Of a stretch of DNA of 51,091 nucleotides, positions 1-8,557 are shown piece by piece. The position numbers and the translations under genes were made by a program. The notes below the pieces were generated by a model that searched no databases, was not told the origin of the DNA, and was given only the letters and a program-made list of their open reading frames with translations. Origin of the DNA: CAYJBH01 sp964370605 (lineage in GTDB: Bacteria; Bacillota; Clostridia; Oscillospirales; Ruminococcaceae); contig CAYJJX010000019.1 of assembly GCA_964370605.1 (NCBI GenBank), positions 1 through 51,091 of the forward strand. Direction: 5' to 3'. Numbering within the stretch: position 1 is the first letter of the stretch; every line of letters starts with the position of its first letter.

Positions 1-58
1 GTGCCGCTATGATTACATCGGTGTCAACATTTGCACCGTAGTTAAAAAAAGTTCCCAT
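1..58 (-). CDS. leuD: 3-isopropylmalate dehydratase small subunit, N-terminal fragment
   Basis: This is the first 19 codons of LeuD, cut by the window edge. The start ATG is at position 58, and an AGGAG ribosome binding site lies about 7 nt upstream. The visible protein begins MGTFFNYGANVDTDVIIAA; the NVDTDVII stretch is characteristic of the LeuD/aconitase swivel domain. LeuD pairs with LeuC to isomerise 2-isopropylmalate to 3-isopropylmalate and, in the citramalate route, citramalate to 3-methylmalate. It follows leuC after about 30 nt and is the last gene of the ilv-leu operon visible here. leuB and ilvC are not in the window and may lie further left or elsewhere. Confidence 0.9.
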   Translation of the reverse strand, partial: MGTFFNYGANVDTDVIIAA

Positions 59-90
59 TTTTCAATCTCCTATATAATATAACGCTTGTT

Positions 91-1276
91 CTATTTCGGT
101 TGCGAGATGAAGCCGTCGATTGCCGACTGCGCCGCCACTGCGGGCGAGGCAAGATAAACTTCACTCTCGGGATGACCCATTCTTCCCACAAAGTTGCGGT
201 TGGTGGTTGCCACCGCACGCTCACCTTTTGCAAGAATACCCATANNNNNNNNNNTTCATGGCATCACGGTATATCTTCTGTGTCGCAGGAATGACGATGC
301 AACGAACGCCTTTCGACACGGTTTGACCTTTGAGCACCTCGGCGGCAGTCGCAAGGTCGGAAAGCCGACCGTTGGTGCAAGAACCGATGACTACCTGATC
401 GATGTCAACGCGTCCTGCCTCGTCCACCGTTTTGGTGTTTTCCGGCAGATGCGGGAAGGCAACCGTCGGTTTCAGTGCCGACAGATCAATGGTGTAACAC
501 TCATCGTATTCGGCATCGGCATCCGCTTTGTATTCTACATAGGGGCGATCGGTGGTGGTTTTCAGATACTCTCTTGTCACCTCATCAACCTCAAATATAC
601 CGTTCTTTGCGCCGGCTTCGATTGCCATGTTGGTGATGCAAAGACGATCGTCGATGGTCAGATTTGAAACACCTTCGCCACAGAACTCCATTGACTTATA
701 AAGCGCACCATCCACACCGATCATTCCGATGATGTGCAGTATTACGTCTTTACCGCCCACCCATTTGGACGGTTTGCCGGTCAGTTCAAACTTGATGGCG
801 GACGGCACCTTGAACCATGCCATACCCTCATACATTCCTGCCGCCATGTCGGTAGAACCGACACCGGTGGAAAATGCGCCGAGCGCACCGTAGGTACAGG
901 TATGTGAGTCGGCACCAATGATTACATCGCCCGGAATTACCAGTCCTTTTTCCGGCAACAGTGCGTGCTCAACGCCCACTTCGCCGGTATCATAGTAGTT
1001 AGTAATGTCAAAGCGCTTTGCAAAGTCACGACATTGCTTACATTGCTCCGCAGCTTTTATGTCTTTGTTCGGGGTGAAGTGGTCCATGACAAGGCAGATT
1101 TTCTCCTTGTCAAACACCTTGTCAAGCCCTGCCTTGTTAAACTCATTAATCGCGACCGGCGATGTGATGTCGTTTCCGAGTACCAGATCAAGTTTCGCCT
1201 TGATCAGTTCTCCTGCCGTTACGCTCTCCTTGCCGCAATGTGCTGCAAGAAGCTTTTGTGTCATAGTCATTCCCAT
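91..1276 (-). CDS. leuC: 3-isopropylmalate dehydratase large subunit, interrupted by an assembly gap
   Basis: LeuC is the Fe-S aconitase-family subunit that works with LeuD on 2-isopropylmalate (leucine) and citramalate (isoleucine via CimA). From the ATG at 1276 the protein runs MGMTMTQKLLAAHCGK and carries the active-site pieces DHFTPNKD, GADSHTCTYGALGAF and the first cluster cysteine in IGSCTNGR. At 245-254 there are 10 N, and beyond them the reading continues in another frame as MGILAKGERAVATTNRNFVG and ends at the TAG at 91-93. The family segment that should lie between, including the CGPC cluster cysteines, is absent: roughly 25-30 residues lost in the gap. The frame change is therefore a gap artefact, not a pseudogene. 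The ribosome binding site is AAAGGAA about 10 nt before the ATG. Confidence 0.92.
245..254. other. Assembly gap (10 N) inside leuC
   Basis: Ten consecutive N. Comparison with the conserved LeuC C-terminal order (KxYRDAM, then a CGPC segment, then GILAKGERAVATTNRN) indicates that more than 10 bases are missing, about 75-90, so the N run is a placeholder of arbitrary length. Confidence 0.95.
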
Positions 1277-1312
1277 AATAAAATCCGTTCCTTTCTTTGC
1301 TCCTGTATATGT

Positions 1313-2890
1313 TTATTGCTCTTTTAAAAGTTGGTAATTAAAACTCTCGACCAGTGCGTTAAAACTCGCATTGATAATGTCGGAAGAAACCGCCACCGTC
1401 GTCCACTCATTTTCGCCGTTTGAACTGGTAATGAACACTCGAACCTTCGAGCCGGTGCCCTTACTTCCCTCGATGACACGAACCTTATAGTCGATGAGTT
1501 CCAAATTGTGCAACTGAGGATAAAGCGGTTCAAGCGCGTTGCGCAGCGCACTGTTCAGCGCATCGACCGGTCCGTCTCCCTCTGCGGCGGTGACATTGCT
1601 TTTTTTGTTTGCGGTTACCTTTACAACAGCGGTAGATGGATTGTATCTCTCACGATTAGAGGAAAGCCGCTCCCCTTGCACCTTGAAGTAATCGATCTTG
1701 AAAAACGGCTTGTATTCACCGATTACCGAGCGCACCAAAAGCTCAAAACTTGCCGAGGCACCCTCATACTGATAGCCGCTGTGCTCTTGATCTTTAAGCT
1801 TTGCAAGAATGTCTTTCGCAATATCGCTCTCTTTGTCAAGACCGGGGTAGAACTGGTCAATCTCGGTCAAGACCGCCTTGCGTCCTGCCACCTCACTGAT
1901 GAGCAGGCGGCGGCTGTTGCCGACCGACTCGGGAGGTATATGTTCAAAGCTCTTGGTGAGCTTGCCGATTCCATCAATGTGCATACCGCCTTTGTGCGCA
2001 AAGGCAGAGGCACCGACAAACGGTGAGGTGCTGTTGAGATTGAGGTTGGAGATCGCCGCCATCTTCTCAGAGGCTTCGGTCATCTGCTCCATGTTCTTAT
2101 CGCTCATACAGCTGTACCCTGCTTTGAGCTGTAACAGCGGTATCAAGGTCGAGAGGTTGGTGTTGCCGGTGCGCTCACCGATTCCCAAAAATGTGCCCTG
2201 AATATGGGCTGCGCCCTGCTCAACCGAGGCAAGCGAGTTTGCCACCGCAAGACCGCAGTCATTATGGCAGTGAATACCCACCTTGATATTGCCAAAACTC
2301 TCCACGACATGTTTTGTTATGTCGGAAATCTCGTTTGGCAGACAGCCGCCGTTTGTGTCACACAGTACAAGCGTTGTCGCTCCGCCTTTTACCGCCGCCG
2401 AAAGGGTGGACATGGCATAATCGGCGTCCTCTTTGTAGCCGTCAAAAAAATGTTCTGCATCATAGATGACCGTTTTGCCTTTCTCCACAAAGAACGCCAC
2501 GGTATCGGCAATCATTTCACGGTTTTCTTCCGGCGTTGCGTTTATCACCTTGGTGACATGCAACAGCGAACTTTTTCCAAAGATTGCGACCGCCTCGGTA
2601 TCCGCTTTCAGCATGGACTTGACATTGTCGTCGTCCTGTGCCTTTATGCCTTTACGACGGGTAGAACCGAATGCCACTATCTTTGCGTTTTTCAGTGTAA
2701 GTTTAGAGACCTTTTCAAAAAAAGCAAGGTCTTTTGGGTTTGATCCGGGATTGCCCGCCTCGATAAAATGAAAACCGAGCTCGTCCAGCAGAGAAACTAT
2801 CTTCAGCTTGTCGCTGACGGTAAACGAAATCCCCTCGCCTTGTGCTCCGTCACGCAGGGTAGAGTCGAAAAGTTCGATGGCTTTACTCAT
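1313..2890 (-). CDS. cimA: (R)-citramalate synthase
   Basis: CimA condenses acetyl-CoA with pyruvate to (R)-citramalate, the entry step of the threonine-independent isoleucine pathway. The 525-residue protein starts MSKAIELFDSTLRDGAQGEG. An upstream in-frame start would add 14 residues, but AAAGGAA lies 10 nt before this ATG. The N-terminal HMGL-like TIM barrel (about residues 5-275) has the STLRDGAQ catalytic motif and the metal-binding GIHCHNDCGLAVANS motif. The C-terminal part (about 390-520) is a LeuA-type dimerisation/regulatory domain. The ELFDSTLRDGAQGEGISF start and the length near 525 fit the CimA group rather than LeuA, which is encoded separately just upstream. Homocitrate synthase or another 2-isopropylmalate synthase are the alternatives, both less likely from the N-terminal motif and the neighbours. 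Confidence 0.88.
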   Translation of the reverse strand: MSKAIELFDSTLRDGAQGEGISFTVSDKLKIVSLLDELGFHFIEAGNPGSNPKDLAFFEKVSKLTLKNAKIVAFGSTRRKGIKAQDDDNVKSMLKADTEAVAIFGKSSLLHVTKVINATPEENREMIADTVAFFVEKGKTVIYDAEHFFDGYKEDADYAMSTLSAAVKGGATTLVLCDTNGGCLPNEISDITKHVVESFGNIKVGIHCHNDCGLAVANSLASVEQGAAHIQGTFLGIGERTGNTNLSTLIPLLQLKAGYSCMSDKNMEQMTEASEKMAAISNLNLNSTSPFVGASAFAHKGGMHIDGIGKLTKSFEHIPPESVGNSRRLLISEVAGRKAVLTEIDQFYPGLDKESDIAKDILAKLKDQEHSGYQYEGASASFELLVRSVIGEYKPFFKIDYFKVQGERLSSNRERYNPSTAVVKVTANKKSNVTAAEGDGPVDALNSALRNALEPLYPQLHNLELIDYKVRVIEGSKGTGSKVRVFITSSNGENEWTTVAVSSDIINASFNALVESFNYQLLKEQ

Positions 2891-2918
2891 AAATGTAATA
2901 TTCCTTTCCAAAAACGCA

Positions 2919-4427
2919 CTATTTGTTTTCAAGAATTTTATTCATGCCGTTAACATAGGCAAGTATACTCGCCTCGATAACATCTATAGAGACGCCGCGA
3001 CCGTGATATATTCGGCCTTCATGTGATAGTTTCACCGAGACTTCGCCCTGTGCGTCCTCACCCTCCGATACCGAGTTAATATGGTAGTCTTCCAGTATCG
3101 GCTCGATGCCTGCGACCTTATTCACCGCATTGTATGCTGCCTCGACCTGTCCGCTCCCAAGTGCCGTGCGTGTCTCGATTTCCCCTTTAAGATTTTTGAT
3201 CTTAATTGTTGCGGTTGCATCGATATGAGTTCCGGCATTCACAACAAAACTCTCTAGTGTTAAGCTGTCGTCCGGCCGCTCTTCATGGTTGTCAACAATC
3301 GCCTCTAGGTCTTTGTCGGTTATGGTCTTTTTCTTGTCGCATAGCACCTTGAATTTTGCAAATGCCTCGTCCTGCTCCTCTTTGGTGAGTGAGAATCCAA
3401 GCTGAGTCAACCTATCGCAGAATGCATGTCGACCGGAATGTTTCCCAAGCACCATCTTGTTGGAAGAATATCCGACACTCTCCGGCGTCATAATCTCATA
3501 GGTCTCACGATTGGCAAGCACACCGTGTTGATGTATTCCCGCCTCGTGTGCAAAGGCGTTGCTTCCGACAATCGCCTTGTTCGGCACGACGTTCACACCG
3601 ATGATATGAGACAGCAACCTACTGGTACGATAAATTTGTGTGGTATCGACTGCGGTGCTCGCATTGTAGTATCCTTGACGGGTGGCAAGCGCCATGACCA
3701 CCTCTTCCAGTGCCGTATTTCCGGCGCGCTCACCAATTCCGTTGACGGTGCACTCTATCTGTGTGGCGCCACCGAGCACGGCGGCGAGTGAGTTTGCAAC
3801 ACCGAGTCCGAGGTCGTTATGATTGTGGGCAGAGAGCACTACATTTTCAATGCCTTTCACTCGCTCCGTGAGTGCCTTGAAAAGTTCAAACATCTCAACC
3901 GGTGTGGAATAACCGACCGTGTCCGGAACGTTGAGCACGGTTGCACCTGCCGCAATCGCACGATCGAACACCTCACAAAGAAAATCAAGATCACTGCGGG
4001 AGGCATCTTCGGCGGAAAACTCGACATTGTCACAAAGGCTTTTTGCCAAGCCGACCATCTCGCTCACGGTGTCCAGCACCTGATTTTTAGACATTTTAAG
4101 CTTATATTGAAGATGTATATCGCTTGTCGCAATGAAGGTATGAATAAGCGGATTCACCGCTCCTTTCAGCGCGTCGGCACTGCGGCGAATATCGCCCTCT
4201 ACCGCTCTGGAAAGGCTTGCAACCTGCGTCTTTTTTAACGTTTCGGCAATCGCCCTCACCGACTCAAAATCGCCGGGTGAGGATATCGCAAAACCTGCCT
4301 CGATCACATCGACATTCAGCCGCTCCAGCTGTCTTGCAAGTTCTATCTTCTCCAAAAGATTCATGGAACAGCCGGGTGACTGCTCTCCGTCTCTCAGTGT
4401 GGTATCAAATATTTTGACATTTTTCAT
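2919..4427 (-). CDS. leuA: 2-isopropylmalate synthase
   Basis: LeuA condenses acetyl-CoA with 2-ketoisovalerate, the committed step of leucine synthesis. The chosen start (ATG at 4427, MKNVKIFDTTLRDGEQSPG) lies 12 nt after AAAGGA; an ATG four codons upstream directly abuts the ribosome binding site and is unlikely to be used. The 502-residue protein has DTTLRDGEQSPGCSM, LSAHNHNDLGLGVAN (metal-binding His-Asn-His) and NGIGERAGN in the barrel, then a C-terminal LeuA regulatory domain (about 365-500), which in the family binds leucine for feedback inhibition. It lies between ilvD (25 nt upstream) and cimA (28 nt downstream). Confidence 0.96.
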   Translation of the reverse strand: MKNVKIFDTTLRDGEQSPGCSMNLLEKIELARQLERLNVDVIEAGFAISSPGDFESVRAIAETLKKTQVASLSRAVEGDIRRSADALKGAVNPLIHTFIATSDIHLQYKLKMSKNQVLDTVSEMVGLAKSLCDNVEFSAEDASRSDLDFLCEVFDRAIAAGATVLNVPDTVGYSTPVEMFELFKALTERVKGIENVVLSAHNHNDLGLGVANSLAAVLGGATQIECTVNGIGERAGNTALEEVVMALATRQGYYNASTAVDTTQIYRTSRLLSHIIGVNVVPNKAIVGSNAFAHEAGIHQHGVLANRETYEIMTPESVGYSSNKMVLGKHSGRHAFCDRLTQLGFSLTKEEQDEAFAKFKVLCDKKKTITDKDLEAIVDNHEERPDDSLTLESFVVNAGTHIDATATIKIKNLKGEIETRTALGSGQVEAAYNAVNKVAGIEPILEDYHINSVSEGEDAQGEVSVKLSHEGRIYHGRGVSIDVIEASILAYVNGMNKILENK

Positions 4428-4452
4428 GTTGTTGATCATTCCTTTCAGTATA

Positions 4453-6114
4453 TCAGGTAAGCACCGCTCCCGACGCCGCACTGCTGACCAGCTTAGCATA
4501 GCGAGAAAGTACACCCTTCTTTATCTTCGGCTCCAGCAACGTTGTGCTGTTTTGCCGTGCCGTCAACTCTTCTTCACTCACCTGCAGGGTAATTATTCCG
4601 GCAGGAATGTCGATGGTAATCCGATCGCCATCCTTGACATATGCGATCGGTCCGCCTGCCGCCGCCTCGGGCGAAATATGACCGAGCGCCGCACCCCTTG
4701 TCGCACCGGAGAATCGTCCGTCCGTTATCAGCGTAACCGAGCTGTCAAGCCCCATTCCCGCAAGCGTAGCAGTCGGAGATAGCATCTCCCTCATTCCTGG
4801 GCCACCCTTTGGCCCTTCATAACGAATAACCACACAGTCGCCTGCCGTGATTTTGTGCGCCGAGATTGCCTCAATCGCCTGCTCCTCACTGTCAAACACC
4901 TTTGCGGTGCAGTCGGTGATGAGCATGTTTTCCGCCACCGCACTGCGTTTTACAACACAGCCGTCCGGTGCAAGATTGCCTTTGAGTACCGCAATTCCGC
5001 CTGTTTTGCTGTACGGGTTTTCGACGGTGCGTATTATCTCGGTATCTCCGATGTCGTCAAACACAAGTTCTGAAAGCGATTTACCGCTGACGGTGACACA
5101 GTCTCCGTCAAGCAGTCCCGCCTCAATCAATCGATACATTACGGCAGGTATTCCTCCCGCTGCATGGAGATCTTCTATAAAGTGATAACCGGCAGGTGAT
5201 AAACGGCATAGATTCGGAGTGATTGCGCTAATCTCGTTAGCAAGCGCAAGGTCAAGTTTGATTCCCGCCTCATGAGCGATGGCAGGAAGATGAAGCATAG
5301 AGTTGGTAGAGCAACCGAGCGCCATATCCATTGTAAGAGCGTTTCGAAACGCCTTGTCGGTCAAGATATCACTCGGACACAGATTTTCGGCCACGAGAGA
5401 TACGGCACGGCGGCCAGTCTCTCGGGCCAATATAAGTCGTTCAGAATATACTGCCGGAATTGTTCCGTTGAACGGAAGGGCAAGCCCAAGCGCCTCGGAA
5501 AGGCAGTTCATCGAGTTGGCGGTAAACATGCCACTGCAGGAGCCTACACTCGGACAGGCACTGCACTCCACTTCGGTCAGTCGTTTTTCATCTATCTTGC
5601 CGGACAGTTCCTGTCCGACCGCCTCGAACACATCGGTGAGCGAGAGCTGTTGTTTCTTGTCACGTGTTTTTCCGGCAAGCATCGCGCCGCCCGAAACCAC
5701 TATCGACGGTATATTCAGCCGCGCCGCCGCCATCATCATGCCGGGCACGACCTTGTCACAGTTTGGAATGAGAACCAGTCCATCAAAACGATGTGCCTCG
5801 GCAAGTGCCTCGACACTGTCCGCTATCAGTTCACGGGATACAAGTGAATAGTGCATACCCTTGTGTCCCATCGCAATGCCGTCACAGACCGCAATCGCCG
5901 GAACTTCGATCGGCAGACCGCCTGCCTCTAAAATACCCTCTCGTACCGCTTTTGCGATGCTGTCCAGATGCAGATGACCCGGAACCACCTCACTTTGTGC
6001 ATTGACAACGCCGATGATCGGTCTTTTCAGATCGTCTGCGCTGTAGCCGAGGGCCTTGAACAGACTGCGGTGTGGTGCTTTTGCGGCACCGGATTTGACG
6101 GAATCGCTCCTCAT
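4453..6114 (-). CDS. ilvD: Dihydroxy-acid dehydratase
   Basis: IlvD dehydrates 2,3-dihydroxy-isovalerate and 2,3-dihydroxy-3-methylvalerate to the 2-keto acids that feed valine, leucine and isoleucine. The 553-residue protein has the family landmarks PGHLHLDSI near residue 45, IPNCDKVVPGMMMA near 120, CPSVGSCSGMFTANSMNC near 190, and TDGRFSGATRGAALGH in the C-terminal domain. The two cluster cysteines of the CDK and GSCSG motifs are present; the exact cluster type cannot be told from sequence. The start ATG at 6114 follows GAAAGGAAT with about 11 nt spacing. It lies 86 nt after ilvN in the operon. Confidence 0.97.
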   Translation of the reverse strand: MRSDSVKSGAAKAPHRSLFKALGYSADDLKRPIIGVVNAQSEVVPGHLHLDSIAKAVREGILEAGGLPIEVPAIAVCDGIAMGHKGMHYSLVSRELIADSVEALAEAHRFDGLVLIPNCDKVVPGMMMAAARLNIPSIVVSGGAMLAGKTRDKKQQLSLTDVFEAVGQELSGKIDEKRLTEVECSACPSVGSCSGMFTANSMNCLSEALGLALPFNGTIPAVYSERLILARETGRRAVSLVAENLCPSDILTDKAFRNALTMDMALGCSTNSMLHLPAIAHEAGIKLDLALANEISAITPNLCRLSPAGYHFIEDLHAAGGIPAVMYRLIEAGLLDGDCVTVSGKSLSELVFDDIGDTEIIRTVENPYSKTGGIAVLKGNLAPDGCVVKRSAVAENMLITDCTAKVFDSEEQAIEAISAHKITAGDCVVIRYEGPKGGPGMREMLSPTATLAGMGLDSSVTLITDGRFSGATRGAALGHISPEAAAGGPIAYVKDGDRITIDIPAGIITLQVSEEELTARQNSTTLLEPKIKKGVLSRYAKLVSSAASGAVLT

Positions 6115-6200
6115 ATAATGTTACATTCCTTTCTGTCAGTTTATCGATTCACAGGTGACATCACTCGACCTGCAAACAAAACCGAGCTGCTACTTTTTTC

Positions 6201-6680
6201 TTATCTGCGTGGCAGAGCGGACACACCGCTTCTGACTACTTGGAGAATCTCAAACGGTTTCATAAGTTCGATAAAGGCATCCACCTTTGAGCTGTCGCCT
6301 GTCAATTCAAACATCAATGTATTTTCCGAAACATCAATGACACCTGCTCGGAAGATTGAACCTGTAGATATGACTTCATGTCGATGGCTGATATCACATT
6401 TCACCTTGACCAGTACATACTCACGAACTACAGCGTTTGATGAATCGAGAAATACCACGCTGCGAACATCTTCTTGCTTAGCTAGTTGTTTTTCGATCTG
6501 CTCCACCGTCTGCGGTTCACCGGTCACCGTGATGGTCATACGCGACAGATCGGTAAATTCGGTGGCTGCGACAGTCAAGCTGTCGATGTTGTAGTCACGG
6601 CGTGTAAATAATCCCGAAATTCTTGAGAGCACGCCGGGATGGTTGTCCACGAGTGCTGAAAGCACATAGCTCTTTTCCAT
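6201..6680 (-). CDS. ilvN: Acetolactate synthase, small regulatory subunit
   Basis: The regulatory subunit activates IlvB and, in the family, confers valine feedback inhibition through its ACT domain. The 159-residue protein starts MEKSYVLSALVDNHPGVLSR, a typical ACT domain opening, followed by GLFTRRDYNIDSLTVAATE. The second half (about 80-159) matches the ALS small-subunit C-terminal domain. The length is normal for the short IlvN/IlvH form. GAAAGGAAT lies about 10 nt before the ATG, and the gene starts 37 nt after ilvB. Confidence 0.95.
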   Translation of the reverse strand: MEKSYVLSALVDNHPGVLSRISGLFTRRDYNIDSLTVAATEFTDLSRMTITVTGEPQTVEQIEKQLAKQEDVRSVVFLDSSNAVVREYVLVKVKCDISHRHEVISTGSIFRAGVIDVSENTLMFELTGDSSKVDAFIELMKPFEILQVVRSGVSALPRR

Positions 6681-6717
6681 ATATTAACCATTCCTTTCTC
6701 GGTAGGCTTTGATCTTA

Positions 6718-8397
6718 CTAGTTGTCGATATGCTGAAGTTGATCGTTATAGCTGTTTCCGGGAGGAACCATCGGCAGTACGTTTACGTCATGGTCGATTG
6801 TCACCTCTACAAATACTGTGCCCTTCTCTTTAAAAGCAGAGCAGAGTGTCGGCATCACGCTGTCATGATCATCGATCTTAAATGCCTTGGCTCCAAACGC
6901 TTCGGCAAGCTTAACAAAATCGGTCTTGCGCTCTAGTGTTGTCGCACTGTAGCGTTTTCCGAACAGTGCCTTTTGCCACTGGCGAACCATTCCGAGAACT
7001 CCGTTATTCAGCAGTATGACAACGACATTGCAATCGTTTTTTACAGCTGTGGTAAGCTCATTCAGATTCATTCCAAAACTGCCGTCGCCGGTGAACAATA
7101 CCACCTGTTTGTCCGGTTCGGCAAAGCTACAACCGATCGCCGCACCGAGACCGAATCCCATCGTGCCAAGACCTCCGCTCGAGATAAATCTTCTCGGCTT
7201 GGTAACAGGATAGCTTTGTGCTGCCCAAATCTGATGTTGGCCTACATCGGTCACAACGATATCGTCATCGTTGAGCAATTTGCTGACGCATTCGATAAGA
7301 TATTGCGGTGAACAGAGTTGTTGCTCCGTCTCAACCTTCTTATGTTTTTGCTTCCATACAGATATCTGCTCCAGCCAACCGTCTCTTGAACGGAAAGGAA
7401 CCAGTTCACACAATTTTTCCAGCGCAACCTTAACATCGGCTTCAACAGGTGCATAGGCGGCTATGTTCTTGTTTATTTCACTGCGATCGATATCGATATG
7501 TACTATCTTTGTGCCCTTTGCAAATGTCTTGGGATTGCAGATAACACGGTCAGAGAACCTTGCTCCGATCGCTACTATCAAATCACTCTCAAGCACCGCA
7601 AGCGACGAGGTTCTGCTTCCGTGCATTCCAAGCATTCCGGTATACTCCGGCTCGTCCGCTGGGTATGCGCCAAGACCCATCAAGGACAGTGCAACGGGAC
7701 ATGACATGCGCTTTACAAGGCTGTGCAGTTCCTGTGATGCGCCTGCCGAGATGACGCCGCCGCCGGCAAATATCATCGGCTTTTGCGCTTCTTTAATAAG
7801 GCTTGCCGCAAACTCAACCTGCGCCACAAAATCACTTCCGACATATGGTTGCTCTGCCGCAGGTGCACCCATCGGTTCAAACTCTGTCTTGGCGGCAAAG
7901 ACGTCTTTTAGCACGTCGATCAAAACCGGACCTTTGCGTCCGCTTGATGCAATTTTAAACGCTCTGCGCACTACATCGGCAAGTTCCGATATATCCTTGA
8001 CGATGAAATTATGTTTTGTGATCGGCATGGTCACACCAAAGATGTCGATCTCTTGAAAGGTGTCCTTGCCGAGCTGTGGACGTGTGACGTTTCCGGTGAT
8101 GGCAACCATCGGTATCGAATCCATAAAAGCGGTAGCGATTCCGGTGACTAGGTTGGTAGCTCCGGGGCCGGACGTTGCAATACATACGCCGGTCTTGCCG
8201 CTGCTACGGGCATAGCCATCGGCTGCATGTGATGCACCCTGTTCGTGGGCAGTCAAAACATGGTCTATTCTATCACTGTAATGATACAGTGCATCATAAA
8301 GGGTAATTACATTTCCGCCCGGGTATCCGAATACTGTATTTACCGAGTTTTCCAAAAGACATTCGCACACTATCTGTGCTCCGGTGAGTTGAGCCAT
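6718..8397 (-). CDS. ilvB: Acetolactate synthase, large catalytic subunit
   Basis: IlvB is the thiamine-diphosphate enzyme joining two pyruvates (to acetolactate) or pyruvate and 2-ketobutyrate (to acetohydroxybutyrate). The 559-residue protein shows VFGYPGGNVITLYD and the catalytic glutamate in LTAHEQGASHAADGYAR near residue 50, and the ThDP/metal motif GDGSFGMNLNELTTAVKN near 440. The domains run ThDP-pyrimidine, central, ThDP-pyrophosphate. It is the first gene of the operon; the ATG at 8397 follows AGAGG at about 9 nt. Because cimA is in the same operon, the 2-ketobutyrate for its isoleucine reaction probably comes from citramalate rather than threonine. Confidence 0.96.
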   Translation of the reverse strand: MAQLTGAQIVCECLLENSVNTVFGYPGGNVITLYDALYHYSDRIDHVLTAHEQGASHAADGYARSSGKTGVCIATSGPGATNLVTGIATAFMDSIPMVAITGNVTRPQLGKDTFQEIDIFGVTMPITKHNFIVKDISELADVVRRAFKIASSGRKGPVLIDVLKDVFAAKTEFEPMGAPAAEQPYVGSDFVAQVEFAASLIKEAQKPMIFAGGGVISAGASQELHSLVKRMSCPVALSLMGLGAYPADEPEYTGMLGMHGSRTSSLAVLESDLIVAIGARFSDRVICNPKTFAKGTKIVHIDIDRSEINKNIAAYAPVEADVKVALEKLCELVPFRSRDGWLEQISVWKQKHKKVETEQQLCSPQYLIECVSKLLNDDDIVVTDVGQHQIWAAQSYPVTKPRRFISSGGLGTMGFGLGAAIGCSFAEPDKQVVLFTGDGSFGMNLNELTTAVKNDCNVVVILLNNGVLGMVRQWQKALFGKRYSATTLERKTDFVKLAEAFGAKAFKIDDHDSVMPTLCSAFKEKGTVFVEVTIDHDVNVLPMVPPGNSYNDQLQHIDN

Positions 8398-8423
8398 ATC
8401 TTAGGTACCTCTTTGTTGTTATA

Positions 8424-8461
8424 ATTATAGTAAGCATATCACATTTACCGCAAAGGTTCAA
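8424..8461 (-). promoter_or_regulatory. Promoter of the ilv-leu operon
   Basis: On the minus strand TTGAAC (8456-8461) is followed after 17 nt by TATGCT (8433-8438). A second, overlapping combination is TTGCGG (8448-8453), 18 nt, and a perfect TATAAT (8424-8429). Either places transcription start only 20-30 nt before the ilvB ATG, so the 5' leader is too short for a T-box or attenuator. Confidence 0.6.
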
Positions 8462-8557
8462 GTGTTTTAAAATAATTTTCGAGGTTTTCCGCTCGATTTG
8501 TAACAAAAATACAACGTTTTACATAGGATATGACAGTAAACAATAACGAGGTGCTCA

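Noticed and set aside
42..233. A separate 63-residue frame on the minus strand at the left edge
   Set aside because: It lies out of frame across the true LeuC C-terminus and the leuC-leuD junction and resembles nothing; the LeuC continuation explains the region.
5272..5851. Long plus-strand open frames opposite ilvD
   Set aside because: They lack ribosome binding sites and family similarity and are antisense shadows of a strongly conserved gene.
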